A DNA stretch of 64,000 nt from Salicibibacter cibarius. Lineage in GTDB: Bacteria > Bacillota > Bacilli > Bacillales > Marinococcaceae. The notes beneath the pieces are model-generated. The model was not told the origin of the DNA and did no database searches. It saw only the letters and a program-made list of their open reading frames with translations. The stretch's first letter is position 1. Each line of letters starts with the position of its first letter. The DNA is taken from positions 3,844,001 to 3,908,000 of the forward strand of contig NZ_CP054705.1 in assembly GCF_016495725.1 (NCBI RefSeq), read 5' to 3'. The position numbers and the translations under genes were made by a program. Below are positions 38,209 through 47,242 of the stretch, piece after piece.

Positions 38209-39192
38209 TTAAAGGTCAGTAAGCATATACCGCCGGCTTTTATTTTTTCCTTGTATGGGAAGCTCTAATTGGGTGAGGAGTTTGCGGACAATTGAAGCAG
38301 AGGGGATATCGAGGAAAATTCGCGCTTCGCGGTTCGAAATAGATGGTTGGAAAAGTATACGATAGTCTTTCAGACTTTCAGCATGAGCCATTTTATGGCG
38401 AAAAGAACACCGAGGGCAATGCCATCCATTTCCATGGATCCTTTGCATGGACAACTTGAAACAAGACGGACAGTGAACACCGGTGAGCAAGTCGAACCGA
38501 CTGATGTTATAGGCTTCTACGACATTGTCAGGTTGCTCATGATGACCGTCAAGCAATTGCTGTGATAATTCCTTTTGCGCAGAGGAGGATAACTGATCAG
38601 CAGGGTTTTCTTTTTTCAGTTGCAGAACTCTCTGTGGCAAGACCTCCGCACGTACGATGGATTGCATGAAGTGACGCGGGGCATTTTTAAAGGTCAAGGT
38701 TGCTGACGGGTTGCCGGAAATGACGAGAGGGGCAACCGGCAGATTGAAATAGCCTCTCGCATTCAGCCATTGACGGAGCAATGTTCTCTGCCTTGCCACC
38801 TGGATATATGGGTGACTAAAACTTTTGACCTCGCCTTGATAGGTCCGTGAAAATTGGTGGATATCTTCATCAAATAAAATTTCCCCGGCAATCGTCTTAA
38901 TCTCCAAAAGAATGGCGACCCGTTTCGATAGCAACATGGTATCGATTTGAAACTGCTCACCATCTGTCGTTTTCAGGCACAACCCATAAAATAGCCAGTA
39001 TTCACCTTCCGGTAGCTGTTTCAGGTAAAAATCCAGAGAACATTCGCCCTTATAGCCAACTTCCCACATACGATGATCTCGGGATACCTTCTCCATTCTG
39101 GGGTGATTTTCCAACAAACGTCGCTTCATTGCTTCCAGTGCCATTAATTGTTTGGGTGGTATTCGCTCTTTTAAGACAATCAGTGTTTTCAC
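38209..39192 (-). CDS. NERD domain protein with zinc ribbon
   Basis: A 327-residue protein. The NERD (nuclease-related) domain spans ~50-170, with the PD-(D/E)xK-like residues in FQIDTMLLSKRVAILLEIKT (Asp ~93, E-x-K ~106-108). A C-terminal zinc ribbon has CPSC (~245) and CPRC (~261), followed by SISNREARIFLDIPSASIVR, a helix-turn-helix-like end. This suggests DNA binding and cleavage. It is bracketed on both sides by 21-bp ATATCAGC arrays. Biological role unknown. Confidence 0.8.
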   Translation of the reverse strand: MKTLIVLKERIPPKQLMALEAMKRRLLENHPRMEKVSRDHRMWEVGYKGECSLDFYLKQLPEGEYWLFYGLCLKTTDGEQFQIDTMLLSKRVAILLEIKTIAGEILFDEDIHQFSRTYQGEVKSFSHPYIQVARQRTLLRQWLNARGYFNLPVAPLVISGNPSATLTFKNAPRHFMQSIVRAEVLPQRVLQLKKENPADQLSSSAQKELSQQLLDGHHEQPDNVVEAYNISRFDLLTGVHCPSCFKLSMQRIHGNGWHCPRCSFRHKMAHAESLKDYRILFQPSISNREARIFLDIPSASIVRKLLTQLELPIQGKNKSRRYMLTDL

Positions 39193-39203
39193 CCCCTTTC
39201 AAT

Positions 39204-39297
39204 TGAATATCAGCAGGATATCAGCCGAAAAGCGGAATATATCAGCCAAATCGGCCGTTTTATCAGCCAAAACAAACCATTTATCAGCTAAATACGA
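39204..39297. repeat. 21-bp ATATCAGC-family array upstream of the NERD gene
   Basis: TATCAG at 39208, 39219, 39240, 39261 and 39282; the last three intervals are exactly 21 bases. It lies between the NERD gene and the DinB gene, ending at the DinB stop codon. Confidence 0.75.
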
Positions 39298-39786
39298 TCA
39301 ACGCGCCTCCTCTTCCACATCCCACGCCCCCTGCTGTTTTCGAATAAATACAATTTGTCCGATGTGGTAACTCGTATGGATCATCATATTCGCGAGCTCC
39401 GTCCCCCACGTCTCACCGCTTTCTCCATGAACGGGCGCTCGCCAATCGGATTCCGTTGTCCCATCAATGGTGTGCAGCCATTCATCCATCATCGTTGTTA
39501 ACTGGGCCACGGTGACCGACCAATCCCGATTTTCCCCGCTTCGAAAAGTCGTTTCATTCCCTTCCTCAATAGGGGGAACAGGCTCACCTTTGAACCGTTC
39601 CAGACAACGATTATTATATACAATAAGATGATTGACGATTTCATGAATGCTATGGTCGGTTTCCTCTCGTTTCCAATTTGCTTGCTCATCCGTTACTCCC
39701 GCGAGCGCCTGCTGAAGGCATGCGAACCAATGGTTTTCATCATGACAAGCGGATAACTGCCGATAAAAAACTTGTTTTACCCCCAT
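39298..39786 (-). CDS. DinB-family protein
   Basis: A 162-residue four-helix DinB/YfiT-like protein. Metal-ligand histidines are in HSIHEIVNHLIVYNNR (~50) and MMIHTSYHIGQIVFIRKQQG (~140). Such proteins include thiol transferases and DNA-damage-induced proteins; the substrate is unknown. ATG at 39786 follows GGAGGATC; the frame is open 44 codons further with no support. Confidence 0.8.
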   Translation of the reverse strand: MGVKQVFYRQLSACHDENHWFACLQQALAGVTDEQANWKREETDHSIHEIVNHLIVYNNRCLERFKGEPVPPIEEGNETTFRSGENRDWSVTVAQLTTMMDEWLHTIDGTTESDWRAPVHGESGETWGTELANMMIHTSYHIGQIVFIRKQQGAWDVEEEAR

Positions 39787-39849
39787 CAGTGATCCTCCCC
39801 GTTTATGCTTAATAATTATGCTTTCGCCATTTAAAGCAAAAATCCTGCA

Positions 39850-39890
39850 AAAAATAAAAAAATGCAGCCAACACTGGCCACATTTTTTTA
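39850..39890 (-). terminator. Terminator after the small lipoprotein gene
   Basis: ATGCAGCCA / TGGCCACAT arms (39862-39870, 39875-39883), T-rich on the minus side. Confidence 0.7.
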
Positions 39891-40187
39891 ATAAATCACC
39901 CAATGGATCTCGTACCAATACCCATCGGAATCATATTCCAAATCCACTTGGTATTCTCCGGGTCCATAGCCGGTTTCCATTTGCCCTTGCACCAAATAAT
40001 GGTCTTCGCCCTGTTCCATGATGGACGTGGCTTCTTGAGAAGCAATTTCGACTCCTGTCACTCCTTCGGTTTGAAGTTCACGCATCAACACTTCCTCCGC
40101 ATCATCATACGCAACGTCCTTACTCACCCCAAAACAACCGGCCAAAAGTAAAACGAGGGCGAACAACAGACAGGAGGTTTTCTTCAC
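39888..40187 (-). CDS. Small lipoprotein
   Basis: A 99-residue protein with MKKTSCLLFALVLLLAGCFG: basic start, hydrophobic core and lipobox LAGC (cysteine 18). The mature part resembles a small cystatin-like fold (VAYDDAEEVLMRELQTEGVT, DHYLVQGQMETGYGPGEYQV). Unknown function; acidic. Confidence 0.7.
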   Translation of the reverse strand: MKKTSCLLFALVLLLAGCFGVSKDVAYDDAEEVLMRELQTEGVTGVEIASQEATSIMEQGEDHYLVQGQMETGYGPGEYQVDLEYDSDGYWYEIHWVIY

Positions 40188-40296
40188 TCAATCCCGCTCC
40201 TTCATTTGTACATATATTCACCACTTATTACTCTTTTTTACTTATGTAGTACTACATGTACATATGCCGGTAATCTCACGAATGAAAGGTTTTATT

Positions 40297-40337
40297 AAAA
40301 CAACCCGGGCTTCTTTTATAACCCGGGTTGTTTTTTG
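40297..40337. terminator. Bidirectional terminator before the DUF6612-like gene
   Basis: CAACCCGGG / CCCGGGTTG perfect 9-bp arms (40301-40309, 40322-40330), with T-run on plus and TTTTAAT on minus. It follows the stop of the minus-strand lipoprotein gene. Confidence 0.8.
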
Positions 40338-40349
40338 CTTGGTATGAAT

Positions 40350-41336
40350 TTAAAGATCCAAATCTTCCTCTTCCAGCTCTTGCATTTCACTTTCCAATTC
40401 CTCTAAATCGACCGCCTCATCGATGGCTTCTTCCGGAATGTCAATTTCATCGATTTCATCAAAATCGGAGAAAGTCCCATGCATTTCTTGAGACATCTCC
40501 ATTGTCTGTCCTTCTTCTTCCATTTCCATCTCCATATTCATTTCCAATTCATCTTGATAGAAAGTTTCCTTATCAATGTACATGACATAGTCCAGCGTAT
40601 TGATCTCCATCTGCCCTAATAATTGATCCATTTCATCCTGCATTTGTGGATCTCCCTGTTGCATCGTTGCAAATTCCCTGGTGAGTTCAATGAGCTCATC
40701 ACCGGAACCTTCAATCGTTAATGCATAGTGATCCTCTTCTTCTTCCACAGTTAGTTCACTTGAAAATGCCTGGAGCATCTCCAACTGTTCTTGCGGGGAC
40801 ATCTCCAAATCTTGAATGTCCTCCATTCCAAAGTCACTTCCGTCCATCATGATCCATTCATCCATTTCCGGATCCAGCATATAAATCGTGCCATCTTCGT
40901 CCATGTATTGTTCGATTTCCATATCTTCTTCCGTAATTGGATTAGGTGTCGTCATTGTTTGCGAAAAAGACATCGGATCTAATACAACATCCATGCTCAT
41001 CGTCATATCCATGGGTATTTCTTCACCGTCTACGTTTATGGACTGGTTCATATCCATTTCTGTGCTGTAACTGTTTAATTGATCCATAGCCTCGATGGAC
41101 TGGCTTAATACCTCTTCGGCATTCTGTTCCTCTTCTTCTGCTGGGTCTGTTTCAGCACTGTCGTCTGAACCATCTTCCTCGCCATTTTCATCTGTAGCTT
41201 CCACGCCCTCCGTCTCGCCATCCTCAACTTCTTCCGTATCGTTCTCGGCTTCTTCGGTATCCGCGTCTCCATCTCCACAAGCTGCCAGCATCAGCATACA
41301 GGCAGATGCCGCCACAAATCCTTTCATTTTCAACAT
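40350..41336 (-). CDS. Acidic lipoprotein, DUF6612/LppX-like
   Basis: A 328-residue lipoprotein. Signal MLKMKGFVAASACMLMLAAC with lipid cysteine ~20, then about 50 acidic linker residues. The mature part (SYSTEMDMNQSINVDGEEIP, MDEDGTIYMLDPEMDEWIMM, DYVMYIDKETFYQDELEMNM) has the repeated beta-strand pattern of LolA/LppX-like DUF6612 lipoproteins. It is unusually rich in Met, Asp and Glu. AAGGAGG precedes the ATG. Function unknown, envelope. Confidence 0.75.
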   Translation of the reverse strand: MLKMKGFVAASACMLMLAACGDGDADTEEAENDTEEVEDGETEGVEATDENGEEDGSDDSAETDPAEEEEQNAEEVLSQSIEAMDQLNSYSTEMDMNQSINVDGEEIPMDMTMSMDVVLDPMSFSQTMTTPNPITEEDMEIEQYMDEDGTIYMLDPEMDEWIMMDGSDFGMEDIQDLEMSPQEQLEMLQAFSSELTVEEEEDHYALTIEGSGDELIELTREFATMQQGDPQMQDEMDQLLGQMEINTLDYVMYIDKETFYQDELEMNMEMEMEEEGQTMEMSQEMHGTFSDFDEIDEIDIPEEAIDEAVDLEELESEMQELEEEDLDL

Positions 41337-41472
41337 TTATAAACCTCCTTGAATATGTAATAAATTTCATTTGGCAATGACTCTCTAAATCATAGCGGAA
41401 AATGCTCATAATCTCAAATCATTTCATGCACGAAAATTTTTAGTGTGAGTGTCAATATTATTAGCGAACGAG

Positions 41473-41958
41473 TTACAACGTTTCACCCGTATATTTTTCC
41501 AACACATCTAAAAATTCGTCCCAATTCGGCGGGAAATCATTACTGCCACCCTTACGCATCTCCTGATCTTCAGGAAATTGAATGGTTAAACGCCATTGTA
41601 TCCCGTCCATGATGTCAAGATCATGATAACTATCATCCCACTGTTCAATGCTCAACGCTGTCAACGCTTCTAACAAGCGATCCCATTCCTCGGAAGTCAA
41701 CACAATCTCTTTTATTTCCTGCCCCGGTTCAAGCTCATCTTGGGCTGTTTCATGAATATCGAGTGGGAGGCTTCCGAGTTCGCTATACCCATACTTTATA
41801 CTTTTGTTGTCAGCATCAATGTAGATCTGATGATCATGTGCATCATATCCCCCTTTGGAAAACTCCAATGATGTCATCATCTCTAATTCGGGCTTACCAC
41901 AAGCACTCGCGGCCATGAACAAAAATAATAATAGTAAACTTGGAATTAATCGCTTCAT
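41473..41958 (-). CDS. Lipoprotein of unknown function
   Basis: A 161-residue protein. MKRLIPSLLLLFLFMAASAC is the signal with lipid cysteine 20. The mature part has IKEIVLTSEEWDRLLEALTA and WDDSYHDLDIMDGIQWRLTI, with conserved-looking aromatic residues. Unknown function. Confidence 0.7.
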   Translation of the reverse strand: MKRLIPSLLLLFLFMAASACGKPELEMMTSLEFSKGGYDAHDHQIYIDADNKSIKYGYSELGSLPLDIHETAQDELEPGQEIKEIVLTSEEWDRLLEALTALSIEQWDDSYHDLDIMDGIQWRLTIQFPEDQEMRKGGSNDFPPNWDEFLDVLEKYTGETL

Positions 41959-42059
41959 AGGTATAGACCGTCTTTCTGTCCTGTTTCATGAAACCTCAAT
42001 GAGCTGCCTTTATTCATTTTCTAAGCTCATTTCCAAGGGACATTATTCGTAGTTAAGAA

Positions 42060-42378
42060 TTCAAAACCATACGGAAATTTCAGATTCTACCGTACAGCCA
42101 TACTACACTATAACTTGAAATCTCGGTATATGTTAGCTTTTCAGCAATAATAAACAAATTATTTGCCGGCGCTTCTCTTGTGTACCCATTTCTCAATCAT
42201 TTAAAGCCTGCCTCACCAAGTGTTACTTGTTGAGCCCCCGCAAACCCTTCCGTAAATCCACTTCCTCTGTTTTTTAGACTCAGTATTCACTTTAAAAGAA
42301 TTTACTCAAATAAAAAGAGTGTCTATCCGAAGCTGAATTGCATATGCTGCGCAAAATATGGAGAAAAATCCAGGGTCA
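42060..42378. other. Gene-free AT-rich region
   Basis: No supported gene or strong signal. Together with 42467-42605 it forms part of a 1.1-kb stretch of repeats and decayed DNA between the lipoprotein gene and the LPXTG gene. Confidence 0.3.
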
Positions 42379-42466
42379 ACACTAGAATCTATGCCTGACA
42401 AATAGGTTTAAGTATGGGCTATGGTAACCGTTACGGAAAACACGACGTTTTCCGTGGACTTGCGCT
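42379..42466. repeat. Left copy of an ~80-bp inverted repeat
   Basis: Its reverse complement matches 46336-46408 with few differences (shared pieces GGAAAACGTCGTG, CCGTAACGGTT, TATTTGTCAG, CATAGATT, TAGTGTT). The pair brackets the LPXTG gene and two 52-bp arrays. Confidence 0.75.
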
Positions 42467-42605
42467 CAGCCTCCTCGTTTGAAAACTTGGCTTTTCGACA
42501 AGCTTTTATGGCGAAAGCCTTGGTTGCGCTTTCCCGCAGTCTCCGTGTTTTTCCTCCGCTAGTGGTCTATATCAGAAGTTCTTTCTAAAACCCCTATTCA
42601 CATAT

Positions 42606-42925
42606 CTCCCGATTCTCTGAAAACTGATCGGGGTCAAAATTTGCATTTTGAGTTCTCAGTTGTCAGATCTGAGGACTGAGCGGGGCTAAAAACTGCATTT
42701 TGAGTCCTCAGTTGCCCGATCTGAGGACTGATTGGGGGGCAAAAACTGCATTTTGAGTCCTCAGTTGCCTGATCTGAGGACTGAGTGGGGGCAAAAACTG
42801 CATTTTGAGTCCTCAGTTGCCTGATCTGAGGACTGAGTGGGGGCAAAAACTGCATTTTGAGTCCTCAGTTGCCTGATCTGAGGACTGAGTGGGGGCAAAA
42901 ACTGCATTTTGAGTTTTCAGTTGCC
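42606..42925. repeat. GAGGACTC-family 52-bp tandem array, six units
   Basis: GCATTTTGAG starts at 42643, 42695, 42748, 42800, 42852 and 42904 (intervals 52, 53, 52, 52, 52). Each unit has AGTCCTCAG and CTGAGGACT arms around about 9 bases, then GTGGGGGCAAAAAC. The open frame across it is only repeat. Confidence 0.9.
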
Positions 42926-43100
42926 GTGGTTGATCATCGTTTGGCTGGATTTTTGTGCAGGAAAGCATCTTTGAAACGTTGCACTAGCTCGTGTTAATAC
43001 CATAACTATTCACTGATATCAACGATAGATTTTGGTGAAGAGCCAAAATCCATTATTCTTTGCTCGACAAGGATTCTGTGACAGCACGATTAGCGTAAAG
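42926..43100. repeat. Dispersed flank repeat of the 42.6-kb array
   Basis: 42926-42990 matches the flank of the 6.2-kb array (inverted). 42980-43041 matches 4140-4200 (inverted). 43057-43100 resembles 31386-31430. A decayed copy also appears near 45815-45845. Confidence 0.7.
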
Positions 43101-43101
43101 A

Positions 43102-43122
43102 AGGGACGGTGAAAACCGCCCC
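43102..43122 (-). terminator. Terminator of the LPXTG gene
   Basis: GGGACGGT / ACCGCCCC hairpin with a 4-base loop, followed on the minus strand by TTCTTTAC. Confidence 0.6.
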
Positions 43123-43129
43123 AATTCCT

Positions 43130-45385
43130 TTAGCTAGTCATGATGAATTTCTTGCGTAAAGCCAACGCAGTCACACCAGCTGCAGCAATTAGGGTACCAA
43201 TGAGTACCATGAGCATGCTGTTACCTGCAGTGTCCGGCAGCTCGCCGCCTATTTCGTCACCCGTTCCGCGGTCATCGATACCGGCGGGCGTATCATCGCT
43301 TGCGTCTCTGTCTTTGGATGGGACAGTGTCTTTAGTACCGTTGTCATCACCGGTACCGTTTCCGTTATCTGTACCATTTTCTCCATTGCCGGTGCCGTTC
43401 TCTCCGTCTCCATTTCCATCGCCGTCACCGTTTCCTCCGTTATCCGGGTCCGGTTCTGGTTCAGGTTCTGGCTCAGGATCCGGCTCTGGATCTGGAGCTG
43501 GCTCTCCGCCATCATAATCCACCAACTCAAATGGGACGTCTATTTCCATGACTTCTTCGTCACCATCTCTAAACAGCGTAACGGTCGCAGTCAAGTTTTC
43601 TAGTTCTTCAAGTGCTACGCTACTTTCCCCGATGGCGTTGAAAAACCCTTGATATCCTTCACCCCCGTCAAGTGTGTCTAAAGTTATGGACGCTGTATTG
43701 CCATCCCATTCAATATCAAGGGATTCACCCATGCCAAAACCTTCTTCATCAAAAAAGTCCTCAAGCTCATCAGGGATCTCGCCTTCTTCGTACTCATCCG
43801 GTTCATATACGGTGATCTCGCTTGGAACATCAAATTCAATGTTCACACCATTAACATCGTCCCACGTTATATTTTGCACATCAAAGCCAAAGTTCATTGC
43901 AAATTCATCATCATTTAATCCCGGGAAATCCGGGACAATTTGGCTTGCCGCGTCAAAATACCATTCATCGTCCATGTCCGAGAAATCAACATTGGCTGAG
44001 ACGTCGGTTGGGCCGAGGTCTTCATATTGGCCGTCAACGACATATGCATTTAGATTATCTTCGTTTACAGATTCAGACGTTTGTCCAAAAACCGGAACCT
44101 CGTATGTTACCTCACCGTCTCCTTCAGGCAACTGAAAGCCAAGGACATCAGATCCATCAACATCTAAAAGTTCTACACCTTCAGGGACGTCGAGACCAAC
44201 AGAAACGCCCTCCGGCAGCTCGAATCCGGTATAAAGACTTTCGATTTCTTCCTCTGTATTATTTGCTGTATCTACGGTTACATCGAGTGTATACTGTCGT
44301 TCGTCACTGTCGAACTCAGATACTGATCCGTCTACGGAGCCTTCAATGTCTAATTCCGGAAGCTCGGGATCCTCTGGGTCTTCTGGATCTCCGGGTTCTT
44401 CTGGATCACCTGGATCTCCGTTGTCTTCATCCATATCTGAGAACTCGATACTTCTTTGATAGTTTATATTACCTAGACTTTGAGCATCATCATTCTCTAC
44501 GTTGATATCAAATAGATATAAAGTGTAATGCGGCGGATCAGGATCAGCAGGATCGCCCTCTAACGGAATATCATAGTGGGAAAACTCTGAGTCACCTGCT
44601 CCAATAATATCGGGTAATTTTGCAGCAAGACCTTGGTTGCCATTCTCTAGTGTAACCGAGTATACACCGTCCGGCATAAGACCATCAGGAACATTCACAC
44701 CTGCTGGCAATTCAAACGCAATCCACTTGTCATTCACATCGATATCTGAATGGTTGTGCACACCAGCTTGTAAATCGAGCACAAAATGCCCAACTTCCTC
44801 GTCAAACTCAATAAAACCACTTGCTACGCCATTGAGATTGTCAAGATCCAATTCATCATTTAACGTATTAACGTCATCGTCATTCGCCTCTTCTGAATCT
44901 TCCGCGCCATCTTCTTCCTCGGTAGCATCTTCAGAACCACCGTCTTCTTCATCTTCCTCAGTTCCTTCTTCCGCATCATCTTCATTGTTACCTTCACCGG
45001 ATTCTTCAGAACCATCTTCCGTTTCTTCATCATTAGTGGCTTCTTCAGAGCCATCCTCTTCTACTTCGTCTTCTTCATTACCTTCTTCGGAATCACCATC
45101 TTCGTCTTCATTGGTGCCTTCCTCAGATTCTTCAGCTCCGTCTTCGTCCTCATTGTTTCCGTCTTCTGATTCTTCCGTGCCGTCTTCCTCTTCATTGCTG
45201 GCCTGATCAGCTTCATCAGACGCCTCGTTGCTGCTCTCTTCTACTTCTTCGTCACTGCCGGCATCTTCTTCGCCGACAACGTCTTCTACATCTTCTGACT
45301 GCCCGCCATTACCGACGGCCATAGCGTTCCCCGGGTAAAAAAGCAAAACGACAGCCAGCATCAATATAGACGCTTGCCTAACCAT
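43130..45385 (-). CDS. Acidic LPXTG-anchored surface protein
   Basis: A 751-residue exported protein. A signal peptide (ILMLAVVLLFYPGNAMA) is followed by ~150 residues of almost pure Glu, Asp, Ser, Asn and Gly in short repeats (EDGAEESEEG-like). Three or so beta-rich modules follow, separated by Pro/Asp/Glu linkers (GDPGDPEEPGDPED); modules share FELPAGV/FELPEGV and D-L-x-V motifs. A PEPEPD spacer and Gly/Asn-rich wall region lead to sortase motif LPDTA, a membrane helix and KKFIMTS. So it is wall-anchored. No sortase is nearby. Its extreme acidity fits salt adaptation. It sits within an inverted-repeat bracket. Confidence 0.85.
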   Translation of the reverse strand: MVRQASILMLAVVLLFYPGNAMAVGNGGQSEDVEDVVGEEDAGSDEEVEESSNEASDEADQASNEEEDGTEESEDGNNEDEDGAEESEEGTNEDEDGDSEEGNEEDEVEEDGSEEATNDEETEDGSEESGEGNNEDDAEEGTEEDEEDGGSEDATEEEDGAEDSEEANDDDVNTLNDELDLDNLNGVASGFIEFDEEVGHFVLDLQAGVHNHSDIDVNDKWIAFELPAGVNVPDGLMPDGVYSVTLENGNQGLAAKLPDIIGAGDSEFSHYDIPLEGDPADPDPPHYTLYLFDINVENDDAQSLGNINYQRSIEFSDMDEDNGDPGDPEEPGDPEDPEDPELPELDIEGSVDGSVSEFDSDERQYTLDVTVDTANNTEEEIESLYTGFELPEGVSVGLDVPEGVELLDVDGSDVLGFQLPEGDGEVTYEVPVFGQTSESVNEDNLNAYVVDGQYEDLGPTDVSANVDFSDMDDEWYFDAASQIVPDFPGLNDDEFAMNFGFDVQNITWDDVNGVNIEFDVPSEITVYEPDEYEEGEIPDELEDFFDEEGFGMGESLDIEWDGNTASITLDTLDGGEGYQGFFNAIGESSVALEELENLTATVTLFRDGDEEVMEIDVPFELVDYDGGEPAPDPEPDPEPEPEPEPDPDNGGNGDGDGNGDGENGTGNGENGTDNGNGTGDDNGTKDTVPSKDRDASDDTPAGIDDRGTGDEIGGELPDTAGNSMLMVLIGTLIAAAGVTALALRKKFIMTS

Positions 45386-45858
45386 AAAACCTCCTAGAGA
45401 AATGTAATATTTTCCTCAAAATCATACAAAGAATTAAGATCCGACACGATACCTTATGTAATATCTAAGATGTCTGGATTAAAAATTGTGTTGAATCCCT
45501 TCATCCTTGAAGACTAGAGAAATGAATGACCCATTAAAATATTACCAAAATTATTTTATTAAGAACATGAATATATTGACCCATTCTAAGAATATAAGGC
45601 TAATAATTTTCAATACTAATTTATGGAATTTATATGCAGCCATTGTTTTATATTTATTCATAAAAATTATCTTCTAATCATTATAAATTCTCAGTAACTA
45701 AATAGAAAAAATACTTATGTAGGGAATGAAATGTCCATAATTTCTTTCATCTATTATATAAGCACTAAAGGCAGAGTGGGAACGCACTAAAAAATGTACA
45801 CTTTTCATGGGACTCTTTACCAAAATTTATCGTTGATACAATGCAGACTGTTCACACC
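45386..45858. other. AT-rich upstream region of the LPXTG gene
   Basis: About 470 bases, strongly AT-rich between 45530 and 45760, with no gene. It is likely the promoter region of the surface protein gene. Near 45815 there is a decayed copy of the repeat at 4140-4200. Confidence 0.4.
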
Positions 45859-45859
45859 G

Positions 45860-46260
45860 GCTATCGGAAGACCGAATCAGGGCTTCAAACTGGGGTTGGT
45901 GATCGATTGGATTAAACGGCCATAGCCCAAGTTAAGGTATCAAAGGCTATCGTCAATGACCGAATATCTTCTTGCGAAGCAGGCTCCCTGGTCACCATGA
46001 AACGGTTCATGGCGACCGAAAACGAAAACCAGTCGTTAGTTCGGTCGCCATGAGGCAGCCATGCCGACCGAATTCTTTCGATACAAACCTTTTCGGTCTC
46101 CATGAAGCGGCTATGACGCCCGAACGCTTTCGATTCAGGCCATTACGGTCACCATAAAACGGTTATGGCGACCGAACACGAGAACCGACCGCTTTTTCGG
46201 TCGCCATGATGCAGTAAATTGTCCATCAGGGAGCCATCCAGAAGCGTTGCCGACCGAATT
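45860..46260. repeat. GACCGAA-family 52-bp array with 12-bp hairpins
   Basis: GACCGAA (or a variant) at 46014, 46066, 46118 and 46170, exactly 52 bases apart; further, less regular copies at 45870, 45958 and 46252. Two hairpins have perfect 12-bp arms ATGGCGACCGAA / TTCGGTCGCCAT with 19-base loops. Short frames here are repeat only. Confidence 0.85.
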
Positions 46261-46335
46261 TCTTCCAACTGACCCCTTAATTGATTAATCCACCTTAGAC
46301 TAGTGTTACACTTCAAAAGTCCTTTCTGGCCCAAT

Positions 46336-46408
46336 GGAAAACGTCGTGTTTTTCCGTAACGGTTAGTTCATACTTACATCTATTTGTCAGCCATAGATTT
46401 TAGTGTTA
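46336..46408. repeat. Right copy of the ~80-bp inverted repeat
   Basis: Inverted partner of 42379-42466. It ends exactly at the stop codon of the LytTR gene. Confidence 0.75.
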
Positions 46409-47062
46409 AAAGCCGAGCATTCTTCTTACGTGTTTCACGTATGTTTGACCTACGATGAGTGGCGGGTGTTCGGTTTTCTTTAGCGTGATCACTAAATTTG
46501 CAGACAGATCACGAAATATTTGTTGGATAAATGAGATATTTACAATATAGGATCGATGAATGCGCAGGAAGGAATCCGGCAAGTGTTGTTCCAACGTTTT
46601 TAAGGAATAAATCGTGCAATATTGATTATCTGCCGTATAAATCCATGTTTTCTTTTGATGACTTTCAATATAGGTGATTTCTTCGATCGGTATCGGTTTC
46701 CAAATGTCACCACACCTTCCCGTTAAATAAGAAAACTGTTTCCTAAAAAAATAATCCGGCGGGAGAATGACTGTCACAATCACTTCGTCACTGTCCTCTT
46801 CTTCTTCAAATGGGTAGCCGATTCCGTAATATGAAAGGCCAAATACTGATTGGTCAACGAATGCTTCGACGCGCCTTTTTTTGCGGGCTACCTCATATGA
46901 AATACTGCCAAAAGGAACAGGTTGTTCAGGATACAGTTGAATATCATGGCTGCCCGCATAATAATCGAGGTATTTATTTTCCGTGGCAACGGCAATCGAG
47001 GCTTCATCAGGCGCCCAATCTTTCATGAATGTTGTTAGTTGTTGAATATTAATCGTGCTCAT
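46406..47062 (-). CDS. LytTR-family transcriptional regulator
   Basis: A 218-residue protein. The C-terminal ~100 residues form a LytTR DNA-binding domain (IPIEEITYIESHQKKTWIYT, TLEQHLPDSFLRIHRSYIVN, ISFIQQIFRDLSANLVITL). The N-terminal part has no receiver domain or phospho-Asp; it may sense a ligand (SYYGIGYPFEEEEDSD). It is divergent from the DUF485-actP-acsA operon, so it probably controls acetate uptake and activation. Confidence 0.82.
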   Translation of the reverse strand: MSTINIQQLTTFMKDWAPDEASIAVATENKYLDYYAGSHDIQLYPEQPVPFGSISYEVARKKRRVEAFVDQSVFGLSYYGIGYPFEEEEDSDEVIVTVILPPDYFFRKQFSYLTGRCGDIWKPIPIEEITYIESHQKKTWIYTADNQYCTIYSLKTLEQHLPDSFLRIHRSYIVNISFIQQIFRDLSANLVITLKKTEHPPLIVGQTYVKHVRRMLGF

Positions 47063-47171
47063 CGTCTCGCCCCCTCAATCGATTATATAGTAGATTAATC
47101 ATCAATTATTTTTTCCCATAACAGAATATCATGGTTTGTCGAAAAATACTCACAAAAATATTAAATTGCTC

Positions 47172-47177
47172 TATAAT
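47172..47177 (+). promoter_or_regulatory. Candidate -10 box of the acetate operon
   Basis: TATAAT 66 bases upstream of the DUF485 start, with no good -35 at 17 bases (CTCACA). A promoter that needs an activator such as the divergent LytTR protein would fit. Confidence 0.4.
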
Positions 47178-47242
47178 TTATGATGTTTAATGATCTGTGC
47201 CCCATTTCAATAATTTTGTATCCGCTTACAAGGAGGGTTTTT

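Noticed and set aside
42634-42855. Open frame of 73 codons with internal repeats
   Set aside because: It consists only of the 52-bp repeat read in one frame, and the unit is not a multiple of three, so the frame is accidental.
43140-45206. Long plus-strand frames rich in Ser and Pro
   Set aside because: They are antisense to the acidic LPXTG gene; Asp/Glu/Gly codons read backwards give Ser/Pro-rich frames.
45972-46334. Several short frames of about 60 codons
   Set aside because: They are made from the GACCGAA array and lack ribosome binding sites.
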